A DNA stretch of 64,000 bases from Vicugna pacos (GCF_048564905.1 NC_133002.1:57469183-57533182), one strand, 5' to 3'; positions 21,961 through 34,599 are shown, counted from the stretch's first letter. The notes: generated by a model from the sequence alone, not told the origin. Translations and numbers: made by a program.

Positions 21961-21964
21961 CTGT

Positions 21965-22800
21965 GGACAAAGTTAGACTAACAGATTCATGGAACTGTAT
22001 AGAGAGTCCAGGAATAGACTCACCTATATGTATATGGCCAATTGATTTTCAATCAAGACAATTCAATGGAAAAGGAAAAATAATACTGGAGCAATTGAAT
22101 ATCCATGTGGGGGAAAAAATGAACCTTGACCTCTATTCACACCATACACACAGATGAATTCTAATTCATTCATTCATTCATTTTTAAATGATCACAGACC
22201 TAAACACAAAGCCAGACCCATAAGAGATACTTTTGCAAACTTGACATAGGCAACTATTTTCTTGGGACACAAAGAGCACCACTGTAAGTTTCGGACTGGA
22301 TTTCATCAAAGTTAAAATTTTCCATTCATCAAGAGACATCATGTAGAAAATGAAGAGGCAGACCAGACACTGGGAAGAAATATATGCAGTGCATGTCTCT
22401 TGTCGTGGACTATAGACAGTGGATATCTGGCATACATAAAAAATTCTCATAAATCACCAATAAAAAAGGGAAGCAACTCAGGTTTTTAAGCCCCTGTCTT
22501 TTATTTATTTTAATTGAAGTATAGTTGATTGCAACTCAGTTTTTTAAATAGGCTTAAGATTTGAACAGACACCGCACTAAAGAAGATATATGAAAAGCTA
22601 ATGCATATATGAAAAGGCACTCAACAGCACTGGTTTTCAAAGAAATGCAATTTAAAACCACAATGCAATTTAGAACAGTGTTGATGGGTGCACCAAAAAA
22701 AGTGGGATATACTTAATGCTACTGAACTGTGTACTTTGAAATGGTTTAAATGATTCATTTCATGTTATGTATACCTTACCACAATTTTATTTTTAAAAAA
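21965..22800 (+). mobile_element. L1 ORF2 3' part and 3' UTR, degraded
   Basis: Forward: 'GGCCAATTGATTTTCAATCA', then TCACAGACCTAAACACAAA and AAACATGGCACTC-like later words. The frame is broken many times. Confidence 0.75.
22490..22530 (-). mobile_element. Tiny L1 3'-end insertion nested in older L1
   Basis: About 41 bases ending TTTTAATTGAAGTATAGTTG with ATT (L1 3' end in reverse). Flanked by near-identical GCAACTCAG-(G/T)-TTTTTAA at 22473-22489 and 22531-22547, i.e. a target-site duplication. Confidence 0.7.
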
Positions 22801-24685
22801 GAACAGGAAATGGACACACAGGTACTTAGGAGATTACCTCGCATCAAAAGATCATAATTTTCATAAAAAGATTCGGTCATACATACATCCAGACCCACCC
22901 TTTCTTCCTGGCTAGTAGATCTTTAGTGTCATCCCTAACTTAAATAATTTTATACATTATTTCACAGATAAGGAAGTAACATAAATGAGGTATTAACAGA
23001 TAAGATATTAACATAAATTTTTAAAAATTTAAATGTACCCCCACCCAAAAAAAAACAAACCCACACTGAGACACCATTACACAGCCACTAGAATGGCTAA
23101 AATAAAAAACTCAGGCCTCCATGCCCTCGTCTCTAAATTAAAGAGTCTCTTATCTCATTGCTATAATGCCCTGTTCTATGGACCCCGACTTCACACAACT
23201 AATGACAAAAGGAGTCAAAACCCAAGAGATGAAGCCCACATCATCCCATGCCATGACTTGTTCACCATTTATTTGTGACGTTCGATTGCCTCCCGATAGA
23301 TCACTGGGACGTAGCTAAGCTAAAGCATCACATTAGAAAAATAAAGAAGCAAGAGCTGTAACAGTGACTGAGCACGAGGGCTGTCCTGGGGTCTCACACA
23401 CGTTTCCTCATTCAGTCTTCACATCTGCCCTGTGCCGTGGTCCCCATTTCACTTTGTTTTCTTATACTTGACCTCGGTGCACAGAACCAAATCAATCAGA
23501 AACCCTGACTGGTGAGCTTTAGCACCATACATGTGCTCTCTTTGGCTTTTATTTTATTTTATTTTATCTCCTCTAACCTCACTCTCATGCCTTGCACCCA
23601 CTGAAACACCCTCTCTTGGATATTTCTCTTACACATACTTTGAGCTGATCAAGCATCTCACTCAGCTGCTTTTTCAGCTGCACATCAAAGGTCTGAGATG
23701 CATCCAGGAAGCTGATGGTCATTCCTCCTGACCAATGAGGACTTTTCCATCCTTTCCAGATTCTGTAACTTATCAGTTCTTTCTCTATTAACACACATTT
23801 CTGACTACTGGGTGATCCTCATACTCAACGATCTGTATGCTGTGGCCAAGAGCACTCCAGGGAACTTCCCTGGGCAAAGTCTCGGCCCCTGTTACAGAAG
23901 AAACAATGGAGGTTAAGTGAGTTGGAATGAGTGGCAGAGTCAGGATTCAAATGCTGGCCACCAGGTTCCAGAACCCACAAGGCTGTGGGTATGCCTAACA
24001 ACCAGGAAAGAACAAAAAAAAAAAAAGTTGGGAGTCAACAATGTGTTAGTGTCTCTCCAGCAGAAAGTGACAGCCTATCATTAACACACAATTAAAGCCA
24101 GCAATCCGGATCAGCTTGACAAGGCAACCTTTGACAGTACCCATTCCTGGTGACTAATTCTGTTTTCATCAAGCAATGTTCAGACTGATAATTTGGTCTC
24201 CAGAACAGACCTCTCCATCTGGGAATTAAAGATAACCAATTATCATGCCAGGAATATTTCCCAGTACAAATCAATAAACTAGAAATCTGGCTTATAAATC
24301 AGTCTCTTGGGGGATGTAGATGTGCTGAAACACTCCATCACTGCCAACAATAAACTTCTCTAGTTGTGAAAGTAAATCTTACCCCATTTTCTCTAGCCCA
24401 GGACTAGGACTTGGGTGAGCAAGCATTTGCTGAAATGAAGAGCAAAACTGAGTTCTCAATCGTCAAAGCCAAGTTCTGCCCTGAAGCATGGTGATACCTG
24501 CTGAACTGAGACCACCCACCAGGCCCAGCCTGGAAACAGGAGACTCTTGCCTATCTTTGTCCACAACCTGCCATCACTACCTGAGCATCCTTCTTTGCAC
24601 ATACCTCCCCAGATACTGTTCCCACCACCCCACTCACCTCCACTGGTCCCTTCACATCCCTCAGTTGCCCCTGACCTCAAGCAGT
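22801..24685. other. Spacer, mostly unique, no gene recognised
   Basis: No exon found. 24050-24360 is repeat-free and AT-rich, with homeodomain-like TAATT words; it could be a conserved non-coding element, but conservation cannot be judged here. Confidence 0.4.
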
Positions 24686-24689
24686 TGGA

Positions 24690-24925
24690 AAGAGCATTGG
24701 ACTGGGAGTCAAAACCCCTGAATACTAGTCTCAGTTCTCCTATTCACCTGCTGTATGACCTTGGGCAGGTCAAATAACCTCTGAGTGTCAGCTTTCTCAC
24801 CTATAGAATGGAGTCAGAAAATATCGGCCTTGCTTTACCACCACAGAGTTGCACTGAGAGTTAAATGAGTTTACACTCTGTATTATGATTAATATGGAGT
24901 GCTTTGCAAACTACAAAATGCTATA
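24690..24925 (+). mobile_element. MIR SINE, forward
   Basis: GAGCATTGGACTGGGAGTCA, then TGTATGACCTTGGGCAGGTC, then TTTGCAAACTACAAAATGCT. Confidence 0.85.
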
Positions 24926-25560
24926 TTATCTCGAGTTATTTCAAAATAAAACTTTTTAACACTATATTCAAGTGAGGATGCCTGGAACTGACAATCTCTG
25001 TAATCGTGCAGATGATTTTATCAGTTCCTCTCCTAAGCATATATGAATGGCTGCAGAAATAAACAGGAAGTCTTTGCCATTTCAACTGTTCCCCCAGTAC
25101 CATTTTCACTCACGTCTCCACCAACACTTCTGCCCCAGGTACCTGGGAGTGAGAAGGGGGAGGTGGTCACAAACAGGGTCATGGTTCTGCCCACGGAGTT
25201 CATGTCTCCCCTCTACACAGCCCAGCCATTCTAGACTCTATCTGGGCCTACCCTGCAGAGAGCAAGAACTACATTCTCTTACTTCTACTTTCATGTCTAT
25301 CTCATCATTGTGGCTTCCATTTGCAAACCCAATCATTGTTTATTCTGCTGCCTCTTTTTTTTTTTAAAGGAAGAAACTGAAAAGAAAAACAGTAAGTGTT
25401 TGGCCAACAGTAAGTGTTTGTCCTGGAATACATCAGTGTGGCAATCTTCTGTTCTCATAGCCTGGAAACCCCACCAGCACTGTGACCATGGAGAGAAAAT
25501 CAATGTGCCGCAGGCCTCAGGTGCTGGTGGCAGGATCTCCTGGGAGTGTTAAAAGAGACC
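24926..25560. other. Spacer, no gene recognised
   Basis: No exon or repeat recognised. Contains a two-copy AGTAAGTGTTTG-type repeat at about 25391-25421. Confidence 0.4.
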
Positions 25561-25564
25561 CTTG

Positions 25565-25720
25565 ACCATGAATACTTGTGACAGCTTCATGCATAATCAC
25601 CAAAATTTGGAGGCAACCAAGATATCCTTCAATAGATGAATGGATGAACAAACTGGGCTACATCCTACAAGGAGATGTTATTCAGTGCTGAAAAGAAGTG
25701 ACGAAGAGCATCATGGTGCC
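25565..25720 (+). mobile_element. Ancient L1 3' fragment
   Basis: GGAGGCAACCAAGATATCCT, then TCAATAGATGAATGGATGAA: L1 3'-UTR motif, forward. Confidence 0.7.
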
Positions 25721-28194
25721 ATCAGACACCCTCTTTTTCATCCCCTCTTCTAAGAACTAAAAAATCAGCACCCTCCCACAAACAAACGTGCTTCTGTGGG
25801 AGTTACAGAAACCCAGCACCACACACCAAGGGAGCCGGGGGGAGTCTCACCCGCCCGTGCTTTGAGTAATAGGCAGACAGATCTAGGTAGGGGCAGCAGA
25901 ACCAACAGGACCCAGTGGACTGGCCCCAGCCCTCCTCAGCCTCAGCTGGGGAAACCTGCTGACTGGGGCAGACACCCAGATACAAGAGAGCCTTGTTGAA
26001 GTCCAGGCTTTCCAAGGAAGATCTCAGCAGTCCATTGGAGCAAAAAATATACATGAATACATATTTTTATATGTTTGCATGCAGTGGGAAAGGTAAGAGG
26101 AACTTATCAGCACCACCTCTCCCCCAAGGTGAAACAGTGCGAGGCTGCACCAGCCTGCAGGGACCTCTCCAGAGGGGGAAAGGAGAGCAGTGGGTGACAG
26201 CTGTGCAGGACTTTGCTAGGGGAACTGTCCAGCAGAGCCCAAAGCACTGAGATGAGACTGCTATGACTTGGGGAAGGGAGGAGTTCAGCAAAGAGGCAGA
26301 AAAGAATGTTAGAGGGCATTAAAGGGATGTGGCTCCTGCTGACTGCGTTCAGGACTCCAGCAGGAAGCCTGCCCAACAGTCACTGGGAAAACCTCACCTG
26401 AGGGTGCCCCCACCTGGCCAACTCACCGAGTGTCAAACCCACCCCTCCTCCACTCCGTAGCACCTCCATGTGTGCACTGCCAAGTGTGTGAGAGTGAGCA
26501 AGCTCTGGTAGAGAGGGAGGGGGCACACTCAGGAAACTGGCCAGGCTCTGTGGGCAAAGAAAACCACAAACCTGAGCTGTAGCGCCACCTTCTGGAAAAC
26601 AAAGCAGTTTTCCAACAGCCAGCCCAGTTGAGTTAATGAGGTAGAGAGAAGACAAACACGCTTAAGAATTTTGCCACAAGAGGGAGCCAAAAGCAAGGTT
26701 CCATACAAGGTTGGAGAAGGTCCCAGATATTAGTAGAATCAACAAAAATTCCTCCCACCTGAAGGCTGCTAGTAAAGTTAGGGGGAGGTGATGCTACTTC
26801 AGATGCAAAAACAACAATGCCAAACTCCAAGGAACGTGAAGAATCAAGGACACATGTCATCAACAAAACATAGCAACAATACTCCAAAAACTGAACTCAA
26901 AGACACAGAATTCTGTGATCTACTTGATAAAGAATTCCAAGTAGCTTCTTTGAGGACTCGAACAAGAAAACACAGGCAGGCAATTAACTGAATCAGGAAA
27001 ACAATACAAAAACAAAATTAGAAATTTAATAAGGAGATAGAAATCATAAAGGAAAAAAGATCCAACCAGAAATTCTGGAGCTAAAGAACTCAATGAATGA
27101 AATGAAAAATGCAATAGAGAACATCATTATTGGAATAGACCAAACAAAGAGAGAATCAGGGAACTAAAGGCTGGGAACTTTGATGTAGCTCAGTCAGAGG
27201 AGAGCAAAGAAAAAAAGAATGAAAAAGAGCAAAGAAAACCTACGTGATCTATGGGCACCATCAGATATACAAACAACAGAACAATTGGAATTGCAAAAGG
27301 AGACAAGAGGAAGAAGGGAGTAGAAAGTTTATTTAAAAAAAAATAATAGCTGAGAACTTCCCAAACCTGGGGAGCGACTTGGACATTCAACTTCACGAAG
27401 CGAATAGATCACCCCATCATCTCAATGCAACATAATTTGCTCCAAGACACTTTATAATAAAACCATGAAAATCAAAGACAAAGAGTGAATCCTAAAATCA
27501 GCAAGAGTGAAAAAGATTGTAACCCACAAAGGAACCTCCTTTAGCCTATCAGCGGATTTCTCAGCAGAAACTCTACAGGTCAGGAGAGAGTGAAACGATA
27601 TGTTCAAAGTGTTGGAAGAAAAATACTGCCAGCCAAGAATATTCTATCTGGCAATAATAAAGGAGAAATAAAGACATTCCCAGGGAAGAAATGCCGAGGC
27701 AGTCCGTAGACCTGCCTTAAAAGAAATACCAAGAGAAATTCTTTAAGCTGAAATGAAAAGACGCTAATTAGTAACGTGAAAACATATGAAAATATACACC
27801 ATACTAATATGTGTAAATATACAGAAGACTCTAAATCTGTAATATGATGTGTTAACCACTTACCTATAATATAAACATTAAGGGAAAAGAGGATTTAAAA
27901 TAACTACAGCTACTGTAATTTGTTAACAAATACACAATACAAACACAGGTAAAGCGTGACATCAAAAATATAAAAGGGGAGAAGTAAAGGGGCAGGGCTT
28001 TTGCATGAGATCAAAGTTAAGTCGCTATCAGCTTAAAATGGACCGTTTTATCTAAAAGATGTTTTATGAAAGCCTGACAGTAACCATATGGCAAAAATAC
28101 TAGAGTAGATTCCCAAAAGATAGAGAGGAAGTAGGGCATACCTCCGTGGAAAACCACCAATTCACCAAGACAGACAGAAAGAGGGAAAAAGAAC

Positions 28195-28322
28195 AATGGA
28201 GGATGGTAGAGCACATGCTTAGCACGCACAAGGTCCTGGGTTCAATCTCAGCACCCCCTCTAAAAGTAAGTAAATAAATAAATAAGCCTAATTATCTCTC
28301 CATCCACCAAAAAAAAAACCTT
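28195..28322 (+). mobile_element. Camelid tRNA-derived SINE inside L1
   Basis: GATGGTAGAGCACATGCTTA, then AGGTCCTGGGTTCAATCTC, then (TAAA)n and an A tail. Confidence 0.85.
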
Positions 28323-29106
28323 AAAAAAATTTAATGGAAGTTCTAAAGAGCCAGAAAGCAATTAATAAGATGGCATTAGTAAGTCCTTACATATCAGTAA
28401 TTACTCTAAATGTAAATGGATTGAATTCTCCAATCAAAAGGCACAGAGTGACCAGATGGATTTAAAAAAAAAAGACCCAATTATATGCTGCCTACAAGAC
28501 ACTTTAACTTTAAAGATGCACAGATTCTCAATAAAATATTAGCAAACCAAAGTCAACAGCACATTAAAAGGATCATACGCCATGATCAAGCGGGATTTAT
28601 CCCTCGGATGCAAGGCTACTTCAACATACACAAATCAATAAATGTGATACACCACACTAACAGAATGAAAGATCAAAATCATATGATTATCTCAATAGAT
28701 GCAGAAAAAGCACTTGACAAAATACAACATCCTTTCATAATTCTTCTTTTAAAAATCCTCAACAAATTGGGTATAGAAGAAACACACCTCAGTATAATAA
28801 AGACAACATACAACAAACCCACAGCTAACATTATACTCAGTGATGAAATTCTGAAAGCTTTTCCTCTATGATCAGGAACAAGAAAAGGGGTGTCCACTCT
28901 AGGCATTTTCATTCAATGTAGTACTAGAAAATCTAGCTAGAGCAATCAGGCAAGATAAATAAATAAAAGGGATTCCAATAGGAAAGGAAGAAGTAAAACT
29001 GTCATTATTTGCAGGAGATAGGATCTTGCACATGGAAAAATCCCAAAGACCCAAATAAAAACTGTTGGAACTAATCAACAAATTCCGTAAATTTGCAGGA
29101 TATAAA

Positions 29107-29143
29107 ATTAACATACAGAAACAATTTGTTTCTGTATGTTAAT
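29107..29143. repeat. Perfect inverted repeat, 17-bp arms, 3-bp loop
   Basis: ATTAACATACAGAAACA, loop ATT, then its exact reverse complement. It lies inside the L1 ORF2 remnant. Confidence 0.95.
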
Positions 29144-29979
29144 AATGAACTATCTGAAAAAGAAATAAAGAAAACAATCTCAATCACAATAGCATCAAAA
29201 AAAATATGTAGGAATAAATTTTACCAAAGAAGTGAAAAACCTGTACAATGAAAACTACAACACCTTGATGAAAGAAATTGAAGATAAGACAAATAGAATG
29301 ATATCCCATGTTCATGGATCAGAAGAATTAATATTGTTAAAATATCCATACTACACAAAGCCATTGATAGATTCACTGCAATCCCTATTAAAATTCCATA
29401 GCATTTTTTGCAGAAATCAAAAAAACAAATCCAAAATTTGTACAAAAGACCTTGAATAGCCAAAGCAATCACAAGAAGGCCAAAGCCAGAGGCTCCACAC
29501 TTCCTCACTTTGGTAGTATTACATACAAAGGTAGAGTGATTAAAACAGTATGGTACTGGCATAAAAACAGACACAAAGAGCAATGGAACAAAATAGAAAG
29601 CCCCCAAATAAATCCCTGCTATGCAGTCAACTAATATTTGACAAGAGAGCCAAGAGCACTCAGTGGGGAAAGGATGGTCTCTTCAACAAATGATACTGGG
29701 AAAACTGGAGAACCACATGCAGGTAAGTGACATCGGATCCCTATCTTACATGACCCACAAAAATTAACTCAAAACAGATTACAGACTTCAGCTGAGACTT
29801 CAGTTGAGGCTCCCAGGGCCTCAGTTATGAGCAGATCCCTGGATACCTCGCAACTTATGGTCCAAACTTCCTTCCAGCCTGAGACCTCTGTGTCAGTCCT
29901 GTCCTTGATCTCTCCTCTTGGACTATCTCAAAGATGCATCCTCATTAGCTCAACATGTCCAAAGCTAAACTCATGATTA

Positions 29980-30535
29980 TGCCCCTCTGAAAAGGAGTCT
30001 CACCCTCTTCCACCATTTCCTAGTTGTCATCCCTGACCCAGCTTTCCCTTCATCCCTACATCCTGGAGTCCATCCAGTGCTGCCTCCTAAAGGCCCTCAG
30101 GTTTATCCATCGCTCCGTCTCCACCGCGGCCAACTTAGCTCAGGCTACCATCATCTCAGAGTCACCTCCTGGCTGGCCTGCCCACCTCCACTCTTGGTTT
30201 TTCACTACCCTGCAGCCAGAATACGCCTTTTGAAAAACAAACCCAGTCTTGTCATTACTCTTTATAAAACATTCAACAGCCTCCCAAACTTTTAGGATAA
30301 AGGCCAAACTCCTCCAACAGACCTCAGTTTGGCCCCTGCCGACTTCCCAGGCCTTGTTCCACACCAACCTCCCACTCCTTCCCCAGGCGACAACCACGAG
30401 GTTTCAGTTCCTCATACAGTACACACCCTCTTGGCTATTGGAACTTTTCATGTGCTGTTTCCTGGGCCTAGGATGCTCCTTTCTTCCCTTTGCCTGGTTA
30501 ACTCATACTCTTCCTTCAGATCTCAGATAGATTGT
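29980..30535 (+). mobile_element. L2 LINE, forward
   Basis: L2 3' region: 'CTACCATCATCTCAGAGTCA', 'AACAGCCTCCCAAACTTTTA', GGATGCTCCTTTCTTCCC, CTTCAGATCTCAG. Confidence 0.78.
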
Positions 30536-31225
30536 CATTTATTCATTTAACAAATATTTACTGAGCCCCCACAGGTGTTATACTAGGTGCTGAGATCAGT
30601 GAACAAAACAAATTAAATTCTCATCCTCAAGAAGTTTACACTCCCCTGGTGGGAGGGGGAAGGTAGACAATAAAGAAACATAAAACATGTCAGGAGGTCA
30701 TAAGTGCCCAGAAAGAAAAGAGAGCAGAGGGTGTCAAGGGGACCCAGCACTATTAGATATCAAGGAAAGTCTCTATGATAAGGTGATAATTTAGCAGAGA
30801 CCTGAAAGAAGTGAGAGTCACGCTAATAGCTGGGGATAAAGGATCCAAGGCAGAGGGCACAGCAAGTGCAAAGGTCCTGAGGCAGGAGCAAAAAGGCTGG
30901 AAGAGAGGGAGTGGGGGCGGGAGTAGAAGCAGCTGAGATCGGAGAGGAAATGAAGAGTTATCATTTAAGGACCTGTAGGCTTTCAAGGGGAGTTTGGATT
31001 TTACTCTGAATGATGTAGGGAGCCATTGGAGAATGACGTGATCTGACTTTATAAGGATTACACTGACTGCTGTGAGGAAAAATGGCTGGTGGAGATAAGG
31101 GTGAAAGAGGGAAGACCATGAAGAGGCAATTATAAGGTTCCAGATGTGAGAGTATTGTGGCCTGGACCAGACCAGGGCAATGGAGGGGGTGAGAAGTTGC
31201 TGGACCCCAGATACACCAAAGCCCC
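30536..31225 (-). mobile_element. L2 LINE, reverse
   Basis: Starts with the L2 tail in reverse (TCATTTAACAAATATTTACT) and runs inward: 'AGCAAGTGCAAAGGTCCTGA', 'GGAGCCATTGGAGAATGACG'. Confidence 0.82.
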
Positions 31226-31249
31226 AGCTGTACGTTCCCAGAGCACATC

Positions 31250-31435
31250 CTTTATCCAGCACAATTGCAATTGGACATTTACTTGTGTGTGTTTGATTAA
31301 TGTCTGACTCCCCTTACTGGGCCGTGAGCCTCAAAGAGGCAGGAAGGGGGTTTCTTTGCTCACCATTGCATCTCCAGCACCCAGTGCCCATAATAGATGC
31401 GCTGTACAATTCTGTTGAGTCAATGAATGAACAAA
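31250..31435 (+). mobile_element. L2 3' end, forward
   Basis: TGGGCCGTGAGCCTCAAAGA through 'CACCATTGCATCTCCAGCAC' to a TGAATGAAC end. It could be the missing tail of the forward copy at 29980-30535. Confidence 0.75.
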
Positions 31436-31694
31436 TAACCCAAACAAAGAAAAAAGCACACACACACATTCACACAATTTCACAATTTGCTAGGTCAAGC
31501 CTTCTCTGTTCTCTCGAGGCTCTGCAAGAAGCAGTCATCCCGGGTCCTCTCTGTGCCCAACACCACCCAGGCACAATATCAAAGGACAGCCCATCAGGGT
31601 AGCGTGACATCTGCCACCTGGGCTCAGGTCCAGGGTCTACCAGCCATGGCTGGAGACATAAAGTTGCCAACAATTGCTGTGTTTACTTTGTACC

Positions 31695-31840
31695 AGAGAT
31701 TACTTTAAATACTTTTAAATGTATTACCCCATTTAATCCCCCACGCCAGTCAAATGAAGTAGTACTATCCCCATTTTTCAGATGTGGAAACTGAGGCACA
31801 AAGAGCTTTATGACTTGCCCTGGAACTCAGGGCCTGTAAG
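31695..31840 (-). mobile_element. MIR SINE, reverse
   Basis: TTTTCAGATGTGGAAACTGA, then GGCACAAAGAGC. Confidence 0.8.
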
Positions 31841-32700
31841 AGGCAGATGTGGGTGGGCCAGTCCCCTGAGGCATGGCGTGGCCATCCTTCTGGGTCTCTC
31901 CCAGTCTCCCTCCCACTGACACTTTGACCTGCAGAAGCCTCAGTTGCTGGAACCTTCCATCTCCCAGTCTCTCAGTCTTTCCTGGCCTCTCTGTGTTCCC
32001 ACTCAGGCCCAAGTGAATGTGCTCTGGCTTTTTACCCTAGATACGGCACCTTCTCACATTCCTGGGTCCTCCTGGAAAGCCAAGAGCATCTGAAACTCTT
32101 TCCTAAACCTCTCCAAGTTTAGATCTCCAATCTCACTGAAAACGCAGGACAAATGCCAGACAGTTCCCCATCCACCCACCCACCCGCGTGCGCCCCCACC
32201 CCCACCCCGGAATCACCGAGTTCTCTCACCATCTCCCTCCACTGACCAAGTGTCAGTCTCCAAAGGGCTGGTCACAAGGAACCCGACATCCAGATGCAGA
32301 GTCCACAAGTCACCAGGATGTTGGAGATCACCATCCACTGTCGGGGCCCTAGACCACAGAGCGGCCCAGCAAAGCCTGGCCCATCAGCTCCAAAGTGCTG
32401 TCTGCTGGGGGACCCAGCTAAAGGAGCCCTGGGACAGACGCCTTAATATCCTACAAATCCAAGGCTGTGGGTGCAGGGAGCCAAAGCCGCATTTCTGAGC
32501 CAGTTTGTGTCCCACTTAGGCCAGAATCCTGGAAGTCAAGAGACTGAGTGTAATGGCTATCATTTTTCTTGATTCAGTTGCATTTTTGAGACCCGAAACT
32601 CCAGGATTGCTGAAGGCAGGGGAAGCAATACTCGGTGAACCAGCCCACAAAGCTGTGCGCTGTGGTTGGTGCATTCAAGGTCTGAGTCATCGGCCCTCCA
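31841..32700. other. Spacer, no gene recognised
   Basis: GC-rich in places (CACCC-rich at about 32170-32210). No exon identified. Confidence 0.4.
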
Positions 32701-32731
32701 AGTCCTACTGGGCGACGGGCAGCGGGAGTGC

Positions 32732-32745
32732 GCGCCCCCTGGCGG
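32732..32745 (-). promoter_or_regulatory. Candidate CTCF binding site
   Basis: GCGCCCCCTGGCGG matches 13 of 14 positions of the reverse-strand CTCF core consensus SYGCCCYCTRSTGG, in a CpG-rich island-like patch without repeats. The core reads on the minus strand as CCGCCAGGGGGCGC. Confidence 0.6.
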
Positions 32746-32754
32746 ACGTTAGAG

Positions 32755-32910
32755 GAGGAGGACTGGGGGCGCCGAGAAGAAGGAAAAGGAAGAGGGGAAT
32801 GGAGGAGGTGGACGGGGCCGGGGATGCAGAAGGAGAGAAAGTGGGGAGCCAAGGAGGAGCAGGGGAAGGAGGAGGAAGAGAGGGGCGCCCAGAGTCTAGC
32901 CTGAAGCTGA
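32755..32910. repeat. Purine-rich (GGA/GAA) tract
   Basis: About 150 bases of nearly all A/G on the plus strand, next to the CTCF-like motif. Confidence 0.85.
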
Positions 32911-34595
32911 GGATCGCGAGAGGCTGAAACCTAACGTCTGCTTGATGACTGCATTTTTCAGGATGGGAAATCATCTTATGTCCCCTCCAGTCCACTGAGA
33001 GTCCGCTGGAACAGTGCGTTGACAAGGTGGAAGGCTGAGCCCGGGCTCCTAGGCTAGCAGGCTGTCACTGGTTAGTGATCAGTGAATGGAAGGCAGAGGA
33101 GGGCACACCTGCCAAGTGTTCACCGTTCCTAATCTGAGCTGTTCCGAAGTTCACATAGATACTCCGTAGCAAAGTCAGATCCCAGAATAACCCTGGCTCT
33201 GCAAGACTCTGCCCGCTGAGAATCTGAAACGATTTCCTTCTTACTGTTCAGCCAGGCCAAGAGTCCTCAGCTGAACCTGCAGGGTTCTAGGCCCTTTAGG
33301 GACGTGGAGTTTCCGTGAAATCTCCTGTTTTCAGTTTTAGCATCTCCTGAAACAGCCAGCTCCCATCTAACCCAGCAGCATCCAGGAAACGTCCCTTAAC
33401 CACACTTGACCCAAGAAGCAGCCACATGGCTGCCAGAAAACCAAGCAAGCAAGTTGAACCCACAAGCAGCCCCACACTCTCTCCCTACACCCCTCCATCT
33501 CCTCCTTCTTACCTCCTTTCCTGCCATCTGCCACAATGAAAAGAGAAGTAGTTGGTCTTCAAGGACAAATCTTTTAAAATGAATAAATATGAAAAATCAA
33601 ATTAAGAGAAAAATATCACTAGTTTTATCCCTTCAAGCATTGACAGGTTTAAGGCAGGGGGAGGGATAAAAAAGTAGGAAACGTGAATGAAGAGAGGCAG
33701 TATATGGGGGAAAGCCAGCAAGAAGCTAGAAGGGCAGATTCTATTCCTGGTTCTACCATCGTCCCTGGGCCTGAGCGTTCCCACCTGCAGAAGGAGGAAA
33801 TGGGACTGAAAGAAGGTACCAGACCTTGCTGCTCCCACCTGAGCTCTTGGCCCCCCTCAGGGGTCATCTCTAGGTATTAGAGGAAAGGGCTGGGGGAGCC
33901 AGCCTCCTCGGAACCCCCTGCTTCAATTAAGGCAGCTTCCAGATGAAATTTAATTTAAACAGAGGTTCTGCAACAGGAAAAAATAGAATATTAAATATTT
34001 CATACAAAGAGTATATACAACCTTGAAGTAAATAATAAAGCTCCCACCCACCTTAAGAAAATTTCTTTGTTCCCTGATTTAAATGTAATATATGTTCACT
34101 ATAGAAATTTCACAAGATCCAGAATACTGAGAAAATAAAAATCACCACAATCCCATTGCCTTACTGCTAATGTTTTGGTAACAATACCTCCCTTTTTATT
34201 CCAGATGTACTGTTTTTCTGAAATTGAGATCCTGTTATACAAATTGCCCCCCCCCTCGCTTTTTTTATCATGACCATTCTCCTTGGACCACCTAATTTCT
34301 TAGTATCCTTCCATCTCCAAGTTTCCAAGAAAATGACCCCCAAATACCCTAGTTTTTGAATTGAGAGTTGTTTTTCCAAAAGGAAGCAGAAGCAGGAATT
34401 GATAGATGGGGGGAATCTTTCTTGTCTGGCTTCCACCTGAAACATAACCTAAATTAAGAGTTTGATAAAGTGCATCCTGTTGTGTGGTGACATGGGGCAG
34501 TGTCCAGTGCGTAAATGGTTGACTAATGACTGCCTTTCACGAGGCTGAAAGCATCTCTGGAAGTAAGAGGGAAAACAAAAGCCAGCATTTTCGTG
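32911..34595. other. Spacer, no gene recognised
   Basis: No exon seen. 33930-34220 resembles an ancient LINE remnant, but I cannot name it. Confidence 0.4.
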
Positions 34596-34599
34596 ACAA

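Larger units (their letters stand above)
25990..29780 (+). mobile_element. Long degraded L1 (5' region to ORF2)
   Basis: Forward L1 relic. 26850-27770 matches old L1 5'/ORF1-type sequence (for example 'AAGAATATTCTATCTGGCAA'). 28370-28480 reads the ORF2 endonuclease start (TLNVNGLNSPIKRHR). 28500-28870 reads reverse transcriptase ([29 protein letters not shown]). 29150-29640 continues ORF2. Endonuclease and RT blocks are joined with over 1 kb missing between them. Stops and frame changes occur throughout, so it is inactive. The 5' limit is uncertain. Confidence 0.78.

Noticed and set aside
26577-26670. Two further CTCF-like words (GCGCCACCTTCTGG, CCACAAGAGGGAGC)
   Set aside because: Each misses two core positions and lies in the L1 relic. 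Too weak to annotate.
28485-28871. 128-codon frame with reverse transcriptase similarity
   Set aside because: It is a piece of a degraded L1 ORF2, not a host gene; annotated as part of the LINE.
32553-32927. 124-codon frame rich in Gly, Glu and Arg
   Set aside because: The open reading results from a purine-rich tract with few stop codons; no domain.
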